Assembly (NCBI RefSeq): GCF_020382885.2
Contig: NC_058515.1
Coordinates: 9,035,223 to 9,099,222, forward strand
DNA from: Scatophagus argus
Lineage: Eukaryota > Chordata > Actinopteri > Scatophagidae
Direction of reading: 5' to 3'
DNA: 64,000 nucleotides
Positions 13,901 through 27,233 of the stretch are shown here, one piece after another; positions within the stretch are counted from its first letter, which is position 1, and every line of letters begins with the position of its first letter. The position numbers and the translations under genes are program-made. The notes beneath the pieces are model-generated. The model was not told the DNA's origin. It searched no databases and was given only the letters and a program-made list of their open reading frames with translations.

Positions 13901-15028
13901 CCTGGGAGGAGCGTCGGTTATCAGGGGGACACCTTTTAACGTCTGCTCCGGAGCCGCTGTGACGGAGACTTCCTCCGTCGCTACATCTGACAGAAAGTGG
14001 AACAGAGACGGAGCTCAAACCCGTTGCTGAGTTCAGATTAGTACAGGCCGCAGTGGTCTGTCGGAGGTCAGGACTCTTGTGCCACTGACAGTGTCTGAGG
14101 AGCTGCAGTCAGAGCGGCTCTCTGAAATCAGGATTATCATGAGAAATTTCCACTACCTTTTTCTGGAGTCAGAGGACACACCCTTTATTTTTCTACTTTA
14201 GAGTCATCGACATTCAGTGGCTGTTTTGAAAGACTACATGAGGAAAGGAAAAACACAGGTGCCTTCATGTTACCCTTGAACCTGTGCAGAGTTTTAATGG
14301 TAAAAGTAAGCACAATTCTGTCATGTTTTCCCTAAAATAGTCCAGATTTTTGATTTTTTTTTTAATAATCTCAACAGATATTTTAGTTTTTTTCACTGTC
14401 AGCAGCTGTTTGATCTGAGATTAAAGTGAAATTGTTTCTATGTGGTACACATTGTAACTGAAGTTTAATTAAGATCTGTTAAAATCATATATACATGTCA
14501 TGTTGGATTGTTCAGGTAAAGTTTTACAGGACGTCTCCACATTAAGGTAAATATTCCACCTTTTTTCGAAGATTCTGATACCATAACATGATACTATGCT
14601 TTCAAGCATATCAAAACATCTTCATAAGCAGATGTTTTCCCATGTGGCATGGAATTGCAGGTGTTCCAATTTCCAATTTTGATTTATTTTGTTTTCATTC
14701 CAGACTTTGGAAACAGAAGCTGAGAAAAAGATCATAAGGCAGTAGCTATTCCAGAGCTTTCAGTCATGTTTTACGACCTTCAACATGGATGGTATTACTT
14801 GAAGTGCTCAGGAAAAAAAAAATCTGCTGACAAAACAGCCACTACATAAGCCCTGTGGTGAGTATCTTTTTTTCAAACAAAATATTAAACAAATGCTGTC
14901 TAAACTTCTCTTTATAGATTTTAATACGACTCCACTCAGTGTGCAAACTGTACTTCTCTCCGAGGCACTTCTTCTCCACTGTGCCCTTCGACTCGAGAGG
15001 CTGGCTGACCTTGGCACTGCAGCTGAGA

Positions 15029-15052
15029 GGCAGGCAGGCAGGCAGGCAGGCA
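15029..15052. repeat. (CAGG)n microsatellite
   Basis: About six tandem CAGG units. They generate spurious overlapping reading frames on both strands rich in Ala-Cys-Leu-Pro or Gly-Arg-Gln-Ala, which are not genes. Confidence 0.95.
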
Positions 15053-16589
15053 GCCATGTGTCAGCAGGCATGGCGGTGTGAAAAGCATCGCTCCACTCCA
15101 CTTCCTCCATCCTTCATCATCGCCCTGTGGCAGAGAAACACTGGTTTGGTAAGAGCTTTGATGGCATTCTAAGATGAGCTCAGTCACCCTTTCTGGTTCT
15201 TTTTTTTTTAAGTGGTACAATCATGGTTTTTCCAAAGATGCACTATGAAATGTTACGAAATGGGCCTGTGGGCTTTCACTAAACGATCAAAGGGAACAGT
15301 TGAAAACCAAAACAGATTTAGATTAATACTATAGAAGAAAACCCAGCAAAGTCACACCAGGTAATCTGGAAGCAGGGGTGTTATTTTGGTATTTCTGCTA
15401 AAGAAATCACTATAATAGTTAATTCTGTCTGTCAAAACCTTCATTACCTGTAAGAGTTAAATGAGATTTGCAGAGCATTACAGAGTGTTGCTTTAAATAT
15501 TTAAATATTAAACAAAATGTAACATGTTGAACAGTCTGGCGTAGCCTTAGGAAAATGGAATGGCAACCTGAAAAGCGCTCTGTCTAACAATGAAAACTTC
15601 CTAAGGATGTTATCATCTGGTGTATTTCATCGTCTTCTCTTAACTTGTGATGACAGTGTGCATCTAATACAGGAAAGATTCTTCAGCATCTCACCTGGTG
15701 GAGGTTGGAGCATTGTTATACGGGCTTTCCTTGGCCACAGGCAATCTGAAAAGAATCAGCCTGAGGAGAGTGTTTTAAGACTTGGGTTAAGAATAGATGT
15801 TAGCGTAGCCTGCTGCTGCACAGTTACGGCTGGGCGCACATCACAAGTTTCTGGACTCTAATTAAGCCCAAAGTTGCCATCAAAATGTCAGATCTGTTGC
15901 AACAACTACTGTAGTTGTATTTTAATCTCATTTTCCAAAAGAACATGTGGAGTGGCTCTTTAGCAGCAGGGCAGTTGAGCAAGAGTTATGAACATGTGAC
16001 GCCTACTGACCTGTTTCTTTGGGATGCTTGTCGTTCTGCATATTTCCATGACTCGTGGGCTTTTTGGAAAGTAGCATCAAATCTCCAAACTAATAATTCA
16101 CTCCCCTACACTGGCAGTGATACACAAACTCCATATTAAGTGAGAAGGATGACAGGTGAAAGGTGGTGTAGACTTGCAAAAATTCAATAATCAGTTCACA
16201 TTAGGGAGTTGAATGTTTTTGCCGCAGGCTATAGACCTCCATTTTTGCATTTCTGATCATGCTGAAACATTCATTTGGTTCAATAGGCACCAGATGCTTA
16301 AGACCTCAGAGATCATTGCTATTTTACATTCATGCCTTTATATGCATATTATTTTAAAAACTGAACGTGGCTGTTGTTTTGTCCTCATCTCAGAGGAGAA
16401 AAAGCAGTTCCATCAAAGCTCAAATGTGTATTAAAATTGTCTGCTTTGAGTCGGACCTTGAGATCTCACTTTAACATAAACACAGAGGTCACATCCTCAG
16501 GAGCTCACTGGGATTACGTAGAACATTTGTGCGGGTTTATCTGGTATTGTCACAAGTTATAAGGACGGTTATCTGCAGATGGTGTCATT

Positions 16590-16881
16590 TTAAAGGTCCA
16601 GTGTGTAAAATATAGTGGTATCTCGCAGTGAGTTTGCAGATTTCAACCAACTGAGCACCACCTCGTCTCTTCTCACCCTCCCTTCACATGGTCCTATCTA
16701 GAACCAGTATTTGATTTGTCTGTTTTGGGCTACTGTAGAAACATGGCCAACATGGCGATAGATAGAAAAGACTCATTCTAAAATAACAGAAATTCTTAGT
16801 TTCAGTAGATTATACACTGATGAAAACAATTATATCACATTTCATTTCCACCCCTAAATCCCACATACTGGACCTTTTTAA
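16590..16881. mobile_element. Miniature inverted-repeat element (TTAAAGGTCCAGT family)
   Basis: The left end reads TTAAAGGTCCAGTGTGT and the right end reads ATACTGGACCTTTTTAA, so the ends are inverted copies about 290 bp apart. The interior has no coding potential. Non-autonomous elements with these ends are very common in teleost genomes. I recognise the terminal signature but cannot assign the superfamily with certainty. Confidence 0.75.
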
Positions 16882-17938
16882 GGTGTGGTCACATTGTTAC
16901 AGTTACAGTCTTTTCACTCTCAATTCACAGATTGACTCATAATTGATGTTGCATCTTCACATCATAAAGCACTGTACAAACATTTTTCATTATGTTCAGA
17001 AACATTTCAATCTTTTTATAATCAATTTTATGTAGCTTTCCAAGCAATTAGCATACTACTTATGTGTCTCCATGTAGCATATTATGTGTTATCTTCCAAT
17101 TATAAGCATATCAGTGTTCTTAGTGCTGTTAGATAATGCGGGCTATGTACAGTCGCCCACATGATGAGGTGAACTTTTCCCTGCAGCCAAATTAAAGCAG
17201 CAGGGAAATGTCATTAGCACAAAGTACACAAACCTATAGTGTAGAGTATTAACCAGCGCTACTGTTCATTACTTCAGTTTCACATTAGGCTGAAAAAACT
17301 CTGCTCTCTCTCTCTCTCACTACATCAAATTATAGTGATTACCAGTGTTCAGCATCCTGGTGCTGTTGTTCCAGGTGCCACAGAAGTAGTGCACTGCATG
17401 CAGCTCAGGACTTGGTCTCAGTGTGCCATGAAGATATGTTTGTAATTTCTATTGGATCACAATGTTGTGCTGTAATAAGAACATACAGGAGTTATTTTTC
17501 ACATGGCAATGCATATTTGGGAAAATCGTCCAAGTTGCCTGTTCAGTGCAGATCCACTACTTACCTTATGCTGCCACCTATTGGCCTGGAGCTCTCAAGA
17601 TCATATTTGGAAAATTGAATCAACTCACTGAGATTTACAGATCACAGGTGTGTGAGTTACAAAATGGATTCAAAGAACCTGCTCAAGCAAGATTTTCCAA
17701 GTTCAGCATCTTTTATGAGTGAAACATAAGCACAGACTTAAGATTTTATTTTTATTTTTTTTTAACTGAAAGCCCAGTGTCATCAAACCAAAAGGCAAAG
17801 TACCCAAAGGTGCATTCATGTCTTAGTCTATAGTCTTGAGGCTTGATAATACATTGAAAGTTAATAAAGTGTGATTGTGTGGTGCATACAAGAGCTTTAA
17901 TCCCCAAATCCATCTATACTCTGGCCCCCCAGTGGTTT

Positions 17939-17960
17939 AAAAAAAAAAAAAAAAAAAAAA
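17939..17960. repeat. Poly-A run
   Basis: About 20 consecutive A residues, with a T-rich stretch some 180 bp before it. No retroelement body is recognisable next to it. Confidence 0.9.
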
Positions 17961-18806
17961 CATGTTTAAATCATGAGACAGCAATTCATATTAAAGAATC
18001 TTTAATCCTCGAATTAAGAACAGAAACTCCATAATTAATGAGGCATCTGAATAAGAAAATATGGCACTCCATGATCAGCCACTGCTGAAAAATGAACCAC
18101 AAGCAATTTAACAGTACTTATGTATGGAACAAAATAATGTCAGTTGTATGATAGATAATGATTGTTTATAACAGGTAACTTGTAATACGTATAGTGAATA
18201 CTATAGATCGTTGTGAATATTTGAACTCATACACAGTTGTGAGAGTTTAGTAAAGTTTTTAACCATTTAAATGAAATTGGCAGTAGACAAGTTTTTGGCT
18301 TAACAGATCATTATGAAGTAAATGTTGATTACACAATGTAATGGCTATAGAATAATGATACCATCTGCATTAAGACTGGTTTGTTATAAACCTCGTTTTC
18401 ACCAAGCAATTTGTCTGCCATCGGGCACGAAATCTCCCAGGAAAATTAAGGCCGACTCTAGCAGCTCTCCAATATATTAACAATGTCAGCATTGGCGGTT
18501 TTTGTTCATAAATGGAATCAGCTGCTTCCATAACCATAAATTAAGGTTTGGTTTTGGTTTTAAAGGACTATAAAACATCATCTGTTTAACTCAGCAGGAG
18601 TCCTTTTCGAACTAATACTTATATCTTTACCCGATTAGCACTGGTTTGTGGTCTACTAAAAATATAATAAAAAATACTTCAAAAGGAAGCAGAGCCTTAA
18701 AATTGTGTAAATACCATTGATACATCTGTAATGGACAATAGAAGTGATTCAGCTTTTAGAGAGTACCAGTTAGCCTTGGGGCAGCTCATGAGCATCTTGT
18801 TTCCCT

Positions 18807-21800
18807 TCAATACTTGTGGTTGGCTCTGGAGTCTGGGACGTGTCTGTAAGGACGAGCAGGTCTCCGGCCTCCAGCTGCACTCGTCCTGTTAAAGTAATCA
18901 TTTTGCCTGTAATTAAATGAATGAATGTTCACACATTTTTACTAGAGGTGTAAGAGGTGATTTTCAAAAAGGTGAAAGAATTTTAATTATTAATTTGTAG
19001 AAGTGGTTTAGAGTTTGTTTACACTTATTCTCTCTCATTCTCTGAACAGGTTCTAAACCACTTCCAAAAATATTTGCATGGAAAGGTGATATGGCAATAC
19101 TCCAGTGTTCTGTATTTTTTCCTTACACGTCTAGTAAAAACATGTAGATGGATAGCAGTGACTCTTTTCATTCCAAGAAGTTAAGCATAAATCACTAGTG
19201 TACCACAGGCCTATGAATATAGTGCCGTGCTTACAATATCACAAAATACTGACTCACAAATCCTGTATCGCCAGATTCTTTCCAATACGCAGCCTTAGTT
19301 TTTACACTTAGTTGCCAGTTTATTTCTGTAGACCTGGCTCAAACTAATGCAGTTCAGAAGTGCTTTCACAGCTGACCAAGATCGCTTGAAAAGTGGTATG
19401 ATGTACCTATTTACATAAATTATTTGGTAATTATGATAACGGCTTTGCCTGTCAGGGCTTTTGTATGGGGACTTTCCCTGATGAGTCAAAAGCAGGATCA
19501 TCTGCATATCTTGAGATGTTTATTGAACTGCAATGTCATTTTGGAGGATGCAGTTTGTGGTGCTGTTGAACTGTATTGCATTAGACAAGCATCCAGTGTA
19601 CAGCAATAAAATCCAACAGCATCAGAACCTAAAGCCTCCAAAATAATCAGCTTCTCTGATTGGTCCCTTCTGCAAAACCATTTGGACAAGAACTGAACCT
19701 TGAGCAGGGGATTTTTTTCAGGACTGCAGGATTAGGTTTTAGCTGGGTGAACCTAATAATCTAGCAACTAAGTGAATACTTCAGCTTTAAACATTAGCAG
19801 CACAGCAGCTAATGTTTATGGTTTTTAGTCCCTTATTACTTCAAGCAGTTGACTACCAGCACAGTTTAATTTAAAAGGACTGTGTCAACATTTGTGAAAT
19901 ACGCATATTCACGTTCTTGCCTGGAGTTACATGAAAAGACTCATACCCCTCTAACATACCCGTCAGAGGTTTTATAAGGAGCTACATATGGTAACCATTT
20001 CTTGGTGAACATATGACTGTACATAATTTTCCTTTAACTTTGGAGAAAGCCAAACTCGCATTTCCCCGCCTCTTCCAAGCTTCACGATAAGCTAAGCTAA
20101 ACTGGTCATGCCTCAACTGCAGCCCAGTAAATATTAAAGCCCCTTGAGAAAAACCAACTTGACTTATTACACAGAAATTGGTGGTGTCAGCCTTGCCATT
20201 CAACTCCAGAAAAGAAAGTCAATGAGAGTACTTCCCAAAATGTCAAACTATTCCTTTAAAATCATTGTTAAAGCACTCACCCCGCATCATCATCTTGCAG
20301 GTCATTAGCTTTGAGAGCAGTTTTGGAAATTCCCATGCCTTGAGGAATCCTGTCTGGATATCTCACTGCAATCCTGACGCCGTTCAGCTCATAGCCCTGA
20401 TGAAGTGAACAAAAAGAAAGTGAACAAAAGAGATCAGTAAGCTTGAAGAAAGCAGAGACTGTGTCTATGATGTGTCCGTCTTAATAGACCAAATTCAAAA
20501 GAGCCCAAGAGTGAACAGATAACAGAATAATGTAATAGCCATTTGTAGCTGAATTAAGTGATGCAACTTGCTTGGTTGAACAAGTAAAACGTAATCAACA
20601 TGGCCTTGTCATCAGCTTTGCAGAAGTACAAAACCCAAATCTGCAGCAAGTAGTTGAAATTGTAGTGGCAAAAAGAAGCCAAATTAAAAAGAATCCGGGT
20701 TTTCATTTAGCTGCAATAATAAGGGAGTCTGCATTCACATTGTAATTTAGGCCAACAGCCAAGCCCTTTAGTCAGAGTTCAGGCTGTACTTACATTGAAG
20801 CGCTGGATTGCTTCTTCACAATGCTCCTGTTTTGTAAAATTTACGAAGGCACATCGTTTATAAGTCAGAACCTTCACACTATAGACAACTCCAACCCTGC
20901 AAAAGAAGTGCAAGTAATCATTTATTATGCAACACAAGTATCTGGTTAAAAAGGATGAAAACAAATAATATAAAGACAAAAAATAAATGTCTCACCAACA
21001 CTAAACCAGCATTCACTTACTTATTAAACAGGTTCTTTATCACAGTCTCGGTCACTGGGTAAATCAAATTTCCCACCCAAACTGGAAAAAGCCCACTGTT
21101 GTGAAAGAAAATATTGATTAATTGAATATATTCAAAAGAATATTAAGACGATAATATTGCGTGCACATCCAAAGCAGAGATCCCAGTTGTTATTTGGTAG
21201 ATTAAAAACACCTTCATTAATAAGACAAAGTTTGAACTGCATGAAAGATTTCAACGATTATCTGCCAACTTACAATATACTCTAATTAGACCAGAGGCAA
21301 TGTCATTATCCACATGTACACTCTCTATAGACGAGTTAACTGAGCTTGTCCAATACAAGAGCTGATCGAGTATCACCCAGTTTCCAACATGCAAACAGCA
21401 GACATTTTTCCCTTCGCACAGGAGAAACATTAGTACTCTCTCTTTTTCAACACTATAACACAATACTGGTGGACTACAAAGTTGTCACTAAAGATGAGCA
21501 GTATGGCCAAAAAAGAAAAGCTTTTTTTTTGTCCAAGTTTGGGCACAATTTAAAAAACTAGTACATTTTTTTCCTTCATCATGCAGGACTAATATACAAA
21601 ATATAGTCATGTACGACTTGCACAAAATAGTTGAGCCTTAATTAAAAGATCTGCTACACCTGCAAAACACTCAAAACACTTGTGTTATCCCACAACGCTA
21701 TAAACTGGCAGTACCAGATGCTTCAACTAAGTAAAGAACAGACATCAGTCATTTGCATACAACTTACTGTCAGCATGAGATACCCAGCAGGTATGAACAG

Positions 21801-24800
21801 ACTGGTGTAACCAGAGTAATATCTCATCATGACACATACACACACACACACACAAAAAGAGCTAGACACATGGCAGTCCCATTTATTACAGCACATGTGC
21901 ACACAATGTAACTAAACAGGGCAAACCCACAAAAAGCTAGATTTTCATGATGTTCATGTTCTACTTATTAGTACAAAAATTCTATGTAATTCAGTATTTC
22001 CCAGCGGCAGGTGTCACACTAAACTTTAAGTCAACAGCTGTCGCTCACTAGAAACTAAGAGTTGACATAAAACCAAACAAGCCCCAGAGAGCACAGATTT
22101 TGATAACTTCAAGGTTGAGTGAGCTAGCAGCTGTGATGAGTAGGAGTACAAACTGATCTCTACAGCTCTGTCATTAAAATACTATCAAATGTAGACTCAG
22201 ATAACTCTGGATACTTTGAAGGTCTGGACATGGACAGTTTGTCAAATATTCCGCTCTGTGGAAACTTGAATCAAGGTTTGAAACATGGTCATATATTCAA
22301 AATATGCTGCTAACCTTCTGTTTATGTCATTTATTAATAAAATAATGATATTTCAAACACTGCAGTGTGACTGAATCTATTTACTCACGGGGTTGGGTGA
22401 CTGTTTCCATTGGTGGTCTTTGGAGTCTTGACATATGACATATTCTGGACTGGGCCTAAAGGTTTGTTCCTAAGTGGTAGTTTCGATGCATCCTGAGTCT
22501 GAAGAGGAGCAACATTTATGTTGGCTGAAAGCACTGGAGAGACTCCACTGATGTTTGCTACTTGAGGTGGTGGCAGCATTTCATTTTGAATTCCTCCTAA
22601 ACACAAAAACAAGTGTTTAAACTTGGCAACTGTTTAAATTTAGGCTTTCTGGAAATATGGCAGCTTTTAAATCTCATCCATGATGATAAAATCACAGAAA
22701 AGCAGACACTCACCTGGTCGGTGGTTTAATTTGGACAGAACCTCTACTGCTGTCTCTACTGTCCCATGTATAATCAAAGCATTTGTGCTCTGCTCCCGAG
22801 TGAAACCATACGCCTGAAACAAAACATAGAATTCCAAATTAAAACACCTTAAATAAATAATGAGGTATCAGTTTGCTGGCAATGAAACCATTTTCCCTGC
22901 TACAGCCCCCATTAATGACAACACACCAACATGTGCACTTGTTACACACCATTAGTTGTATTATCTGCACCCGCATCAGCTCCTGGGCAGCTTCTGCACA
23001 GGAACTGTCCAGTTTCAGAACATCCCTGAAGGCCTGAGCAGCTTCCTCGTATCTCTGGAGGAAGAAGAGAGGGGGAAATTGATGAGCTTTCACCACTTGC
23101 TACCTCAGGCCTAAATCAAAGTTCAGGCACACTGAGTGTCATGCTGCTGGTATAATCAGCCCAGTTACAGCATCAGCTTTTCAAAACAAGTCTAAGTAAA
23201 TAATGTGAGCCTCCACAGTTCAATGGCACCTGGAATTAATACAGTGATGGTGCAGCAGGGCTAAAGTGATTACAAAGTCATTCCAACTTGAAATACTAGG
23301 GGCAAACAAACAATGTAAACACTCATGAAAAAATGATTTAAACTAAGAAGTTAATCACAGCTGCAAAAACTAGTGAGAGGCAGATTATATTGAGGAGAGT
23401 TCTGTAGTCATGGATCAATATATGCAGTTGACACTAAACTGTAGCTTAAGGGCTGTAATTACCAATTTTTGATGAGCTTAATGCAGCCTAAAATTGGAAT
23501 AATGCTGTTGCAAAAGAGTGTGCATGCTGGATTACTTTTAAAATATATTGTCTTCCCCCAACAAGCTCACGTCAACTTAAAAGGGACTTCAAAACAGGGC
23601 GTGAAAGGATAGTGTAGATTTCATTGGTGACCATTTACCTTTAGACCAGCCAAAGCTCTGCCCTTCCTAAACAGACCTTTAACCCAGCCTGGACACATGC
23701 TGAGAGACAACTCAGCATCAGTCAGCGCCTTTACATATTCTTGCATCTTTTCAAAACAGAAGGAACGATTTCCAAACAACCTGCGACAGAAATGATCATT
23801 CAAACGTTGCATTAAAACCTGTAAGCACAATGAGTGAATTTCAAGTCAAGTAAGGGGACATGTTCTTACTTATACTCCGTAGGGTTGTATTTAATTGCAT
23901 CCGTGAAATACTTCACAGCCATATTAAAGTTTCCATCACTTGCATGCCTATTTCCAATATCTATAAGACAAACAAAATAAGAAAAGTAAAATTTCATTGA
24001 TTACATAATTTATATATGAATAAATGGTAACCTCTAAATTATGATCTGACTGAGTTGGTGTACATGAGATGGATAAAACTTACTTGCAAGATCAGTACTT
24101 ATTTTTACATTATCTTCCAAAGTGGGGCTGCTCAGAGCAGCAGAATCCTATTCAGAGAGGATGAGAGACATTAGATGAGCAACCATATTCAAAAATTAAC
24201 AAAAAGCAAAATCCAAGTAATTATTACTGTATTGTGATAAACCTGTAGTCACTGAAATAGTAATCATCTGTCAGTTCTGCTGAGAATTTGTCTTGTATGC
24301 ATGATACTGCACCTTCTTTTCAACTTCCAAGTCTTCATTATGTTTGTCTGGGACAGTTTTAGGTTCTTCTTTAACTGGGATCTTCTTTTTCTCTTTCTCA
24401 GGTCTAGGCTTCTTCTCCAATTTCCGCCTGGCTATAAGAGCAGCTTTACTCACAAAAGTACTTGTCATATCCAGTTCCTTAAAAAAAGAAATAACAGTAG
24501 TTATAAAAAAGGAATCAAGACCTAATTATTCACATTCCTAAGTGGTTATTGCTTACAAAATAGAAGAGGGTTAGTGAAATTCTTGAATTCTTGTTGACTC
24601 ATAACTTATGTTAGCAAAACATCTTCGACCAAGTTCTGAATGAAACGAAATGCTTCCTCTGTACCAGGGACAAACATTTCACCGGGCATTGGTTTACAAA
24701 AAAGTCATTCAGCAGCAGTGTGAATAACTTTCACTGTTTAGTATTAATGTTTTACTAAAGTCTGTCCTGTTTACATTTCTGGCCTACAACATATGCATCT

Positions 24801-27070
24801 GTGATGCCTCACTCTAAATACGAGTACATATACTGCGATAGAATGAGCACTTGGTACCTCAGAGTCGCCTGAATCATTCTTGGCATCACTATCTTCGTCA
24901 CAGCTTTCATCTTCACTACTGTCACTGCTGTCAGTGTCTTTTGCTGAAGCCAACTCTGTAACACTGGAACTGGATTTATCATGATCAGATTTACTCTCTT
25001 CCGATTTAGACTGCTGTGCATCATCTTTTTCCTGTAAAACAGAAAGAAAAAGTTAAATGTGTTTAAATATGAATGCACACACTGACTCTTTTCACTTTTA
25101 AAAAATGCTGCACACAAGTAACCGCTACCTCTTCGCTTTTTGCAGCTTTCTGTTTTTCCTTCTCCAACTTCTCACGCCGTTTCTTCAGCTTCTTTTTCTG
25201 TCATGCAAAAAATACACAAACTGAAGTTTAAATTTATTCAATTTGACATTCACTCATTACTATGAAACTGAATTGCAGATAATGCAGTACTTACCTGCTT
25301 TTTAGAGCACTTCTTCTCTGCCCTTTCTTTGCTTTTTTTCGTTTCCTGTAACAATGTGGCTTTTTTTTCGGTATCCTTAAAAGGTGAAAAAAATTGCATA
25401 AAAATAATCTATTTTAACTCTGCAGAATGAATTCACATCATAATTAAACTGGCCTAGATTGACAAGAGTGACAAAATCAGAGTGAACTTACCTTCTCCTT
25501 GCCCTGAGCTTTTACAGAAGAAGGGTGAGGATCATATGCTGAAGTGTAGTAATGCAGTGGAAGCTGATTAACAGAGCTGGACGACCTTGTATCAGTACTC
25601 CTGTCAGAGAACCTTGGGTACCCATGGGAGTTGTTACGACCACGTACCCAACGGTCATATTCGTAATCATCTTCACTTGTAACATCCAGCTCATCACTGA
25701 AATCCATATTGGCTAGAAAAGGACATTTTGTAAGTTTGACACACACATTTAATTAACTGAATTCCTGATTAAATGTGTAAAACGATTTCACAAATAAAAC
25801 AAACTTGCGTGTGTCCATCAATTTTCATTGTGATATCTTACCAAGAAGACCAAGCCTTACTATCCGCTGAAAACCAGAACGACCTTCAAACATATCCACA
25901 ACCTTTTGCTAGACAGGACAAAAGAAAGATCTGAATGTCAGCTCCACATAGTTTTATCTCATAACCTTCAGCCTTGAAACGTTAATTTTCTTGCATACAA
26001 AACTGTGCCAATGCCGGAAATGACTGCGACCTCAAGTTGTAGAGAGTTTACTGTAGCACTGCTTAAGTTTCACTTTCCTTCAGCCACGGTAAGCTGACTC
26101 ACTGGATCATCGGTAGATAATCAACGCTGTAGAACCAACAATTATGGAGACTACACGTAACTGTGAACGAAAACAGAAAACGTCGAAAGAGAACTGTGCT
26201 GTAGTCATCCCACACCGTGTGAATCCAGCGATAACATTAGCACAAGCGGAAATCGCTATGCTACAGGATGAGACGACGCCTCTGGAAGTGAAAAAATAAA
26301 GCACGTAAACAAAGTCAAGCTTTTTTTAAATCATAAGGCCAAGGAATAAATCACAGTGGTGCCAAGTTTTCGGGCTACGCTATTGTATGTGTACATTGCA
26401 ATGTGTAACAGCTGTGGAGGGAAGCAATATCAGAAGATGGCGCTATTCCATGTAAACAACGCAGCAATCAACAGAAAAAAGGAGTTTTGCTAATGTTTAA
26501 TGTCATATCTATTGTATGCCCCGATCCGCGATGGATGGATTGAAAAGACAACGCACTGCAGAATATACATGGAGTACGTGCCCCAGGATATCTCAAAATA
26601 AACATTAGTCAGCACGGCTGTGATAATCTAAGACTAATAAATCCATTATCCAGTGTAACATATACGACCATTGCTGCTGCAGCTACACCAAGGATATAGG
26701 TCTATGCGCAGAACAGATACTCACAATCATATAAATGTTTTAGTGATAGTATCGCCATCGACAAATCAAGAGCCAGCATGAATGCGCTTCACTAATGCAT
26801 TCGCTTTTCAGCGCTCATACACACAGGAAATTGAAAAGGTATACTTACGAACATAGGGATGTGTGTAATGTTAAAGTCTGAAAAAGACGAAGACAAACAA
26901 ACTATTTAGAGTCTTGCAGTTCCAGCGTTAAGTTAAACGAACATGGTTTCTTTAAGTTGGTGGCAACATCCAACTAAAGCTAAGCTAGCTTGTTACCTAA
27001 AGTAGCAACCAACTTCTATTAGCAGGAAAATATTCATTTCCTTACCTGTTTCTTCTTCATACAGCTCCAT
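18807..27070 (-). CDS. ttc31: TTC31-like TPR, UBA-like and RRM protein
   Basis: Exons in transcript order: 27046-27070, 26849-26877, 25842-25908, 25492-25712, 25295-25375, 25129-25197, 24858-25031, 24313-24477, 24084-24147, 23870-23960, 23639-23780, 22950-23054, 22714-22813, 22389-22596, 21021-21095, 20794-20896, 20281-20396, 18807-18885. All junctions keep phase, giving 637 residues. Residues 115-277 are Lys/Glu-rich with an acidic Ser/Asp tract and the motif DMTSTFVSKAAL, which resembles human TTC31. TPR helices span about 290-411 (LFGNRSFCFEKMQEYVKAL, LFRKGRALAGLK, YEEAAQAFRDVLKL). A UBA-like segment is at 412-444 (YGFTREQSTNALIIHGTVET). An RRM lies at about 515-590, with RNP2-like PVWVGNLIY and RNP1-like RCAFVNFT. 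The tail has a GRRPARPYR patch. Function is unknown; the domains suggest binding to proteins, ubiquitin and RNA. The gene symbol follows the TPR region; it could be a separate paralogue. Confidence 0.85.
19871..20262. mobile_element. Miniature inverted-repeat element (AAAGGAATAGTTTGACA family)
   Basis: It lies in the last intron of the TTC31-like gene. The right end, read in reverse, is TTTTAAAGGAATAGTTTGAC. The left end is a diverged inverted copy containing TCAACATTTGTGAAATACGC. The interior keeps the GCTAAGCTAAACTGG motif of a very common teleost element. It has no coding capacity. Fragments of the same family are at 37085-37160 and 39965-40020. Confidence 0.7.
21832..21854. repeat. (CA)n microsatellite
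   Basis: CA dinucleotide run of about 11 units, with one AT interruption near the start, in an intron of the TTC31-like gene. Confidence 0.9.
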
Positions 27071-27218
27071 ATTTAGTAATACGTGGTCCCCCACTACTTC
27101 ATATACTCGAATATTCGAGTTAATTACACACAAATTTGCAATAAATTGGCGCTAATATTAGCAACCCCAAGTTCTACCGCGTACATGTTTCTCTGCACGC
27201 TCCCATCCAGTTATGGTA

Positions 27219-27233
27219 TCACGTGAACGGAAG
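27219..27233. promoter_or_regulatory. E-box plus ETS-type site upstream of TTC31-like gene
   Basis: TCACGTGA at 27219-27226 is followed directly by ACGGAAG (ETS core CGGAAG). It sits about 150 bp upstream of the start codon of the minus-strand gene, a usual place for a proximal promoter. The motifs are seen in the sequence; regulatory use is inference. Confidence 0.4.

Larger units (their letters stand above)
13901..18806. other. sgcz 3' untranslated region and intergenic DNA
   Basis: This lies between the sgcz stop codon and the stop codon of the convergent TTC31-like gene. No coding region is supported. Both genes end here, so it should contain two 3' UTRs. Candidate polyadenylation signals on the + strand include ATTAAA near 14421 and AATAAA near 17865, but neither can be assigned without transcript data. 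It also contains a CAGG repeat, a miniature inverted-repeat element and a poly-A run. Confidence 0.6.

Noticed and set aside
14808..15220. Five overlapping open frames on both strands around 15 kb
   Set aside because: They all read through the CAGG repeat and have no conserved motifs; repeats of this kind keep many frames open by chance.
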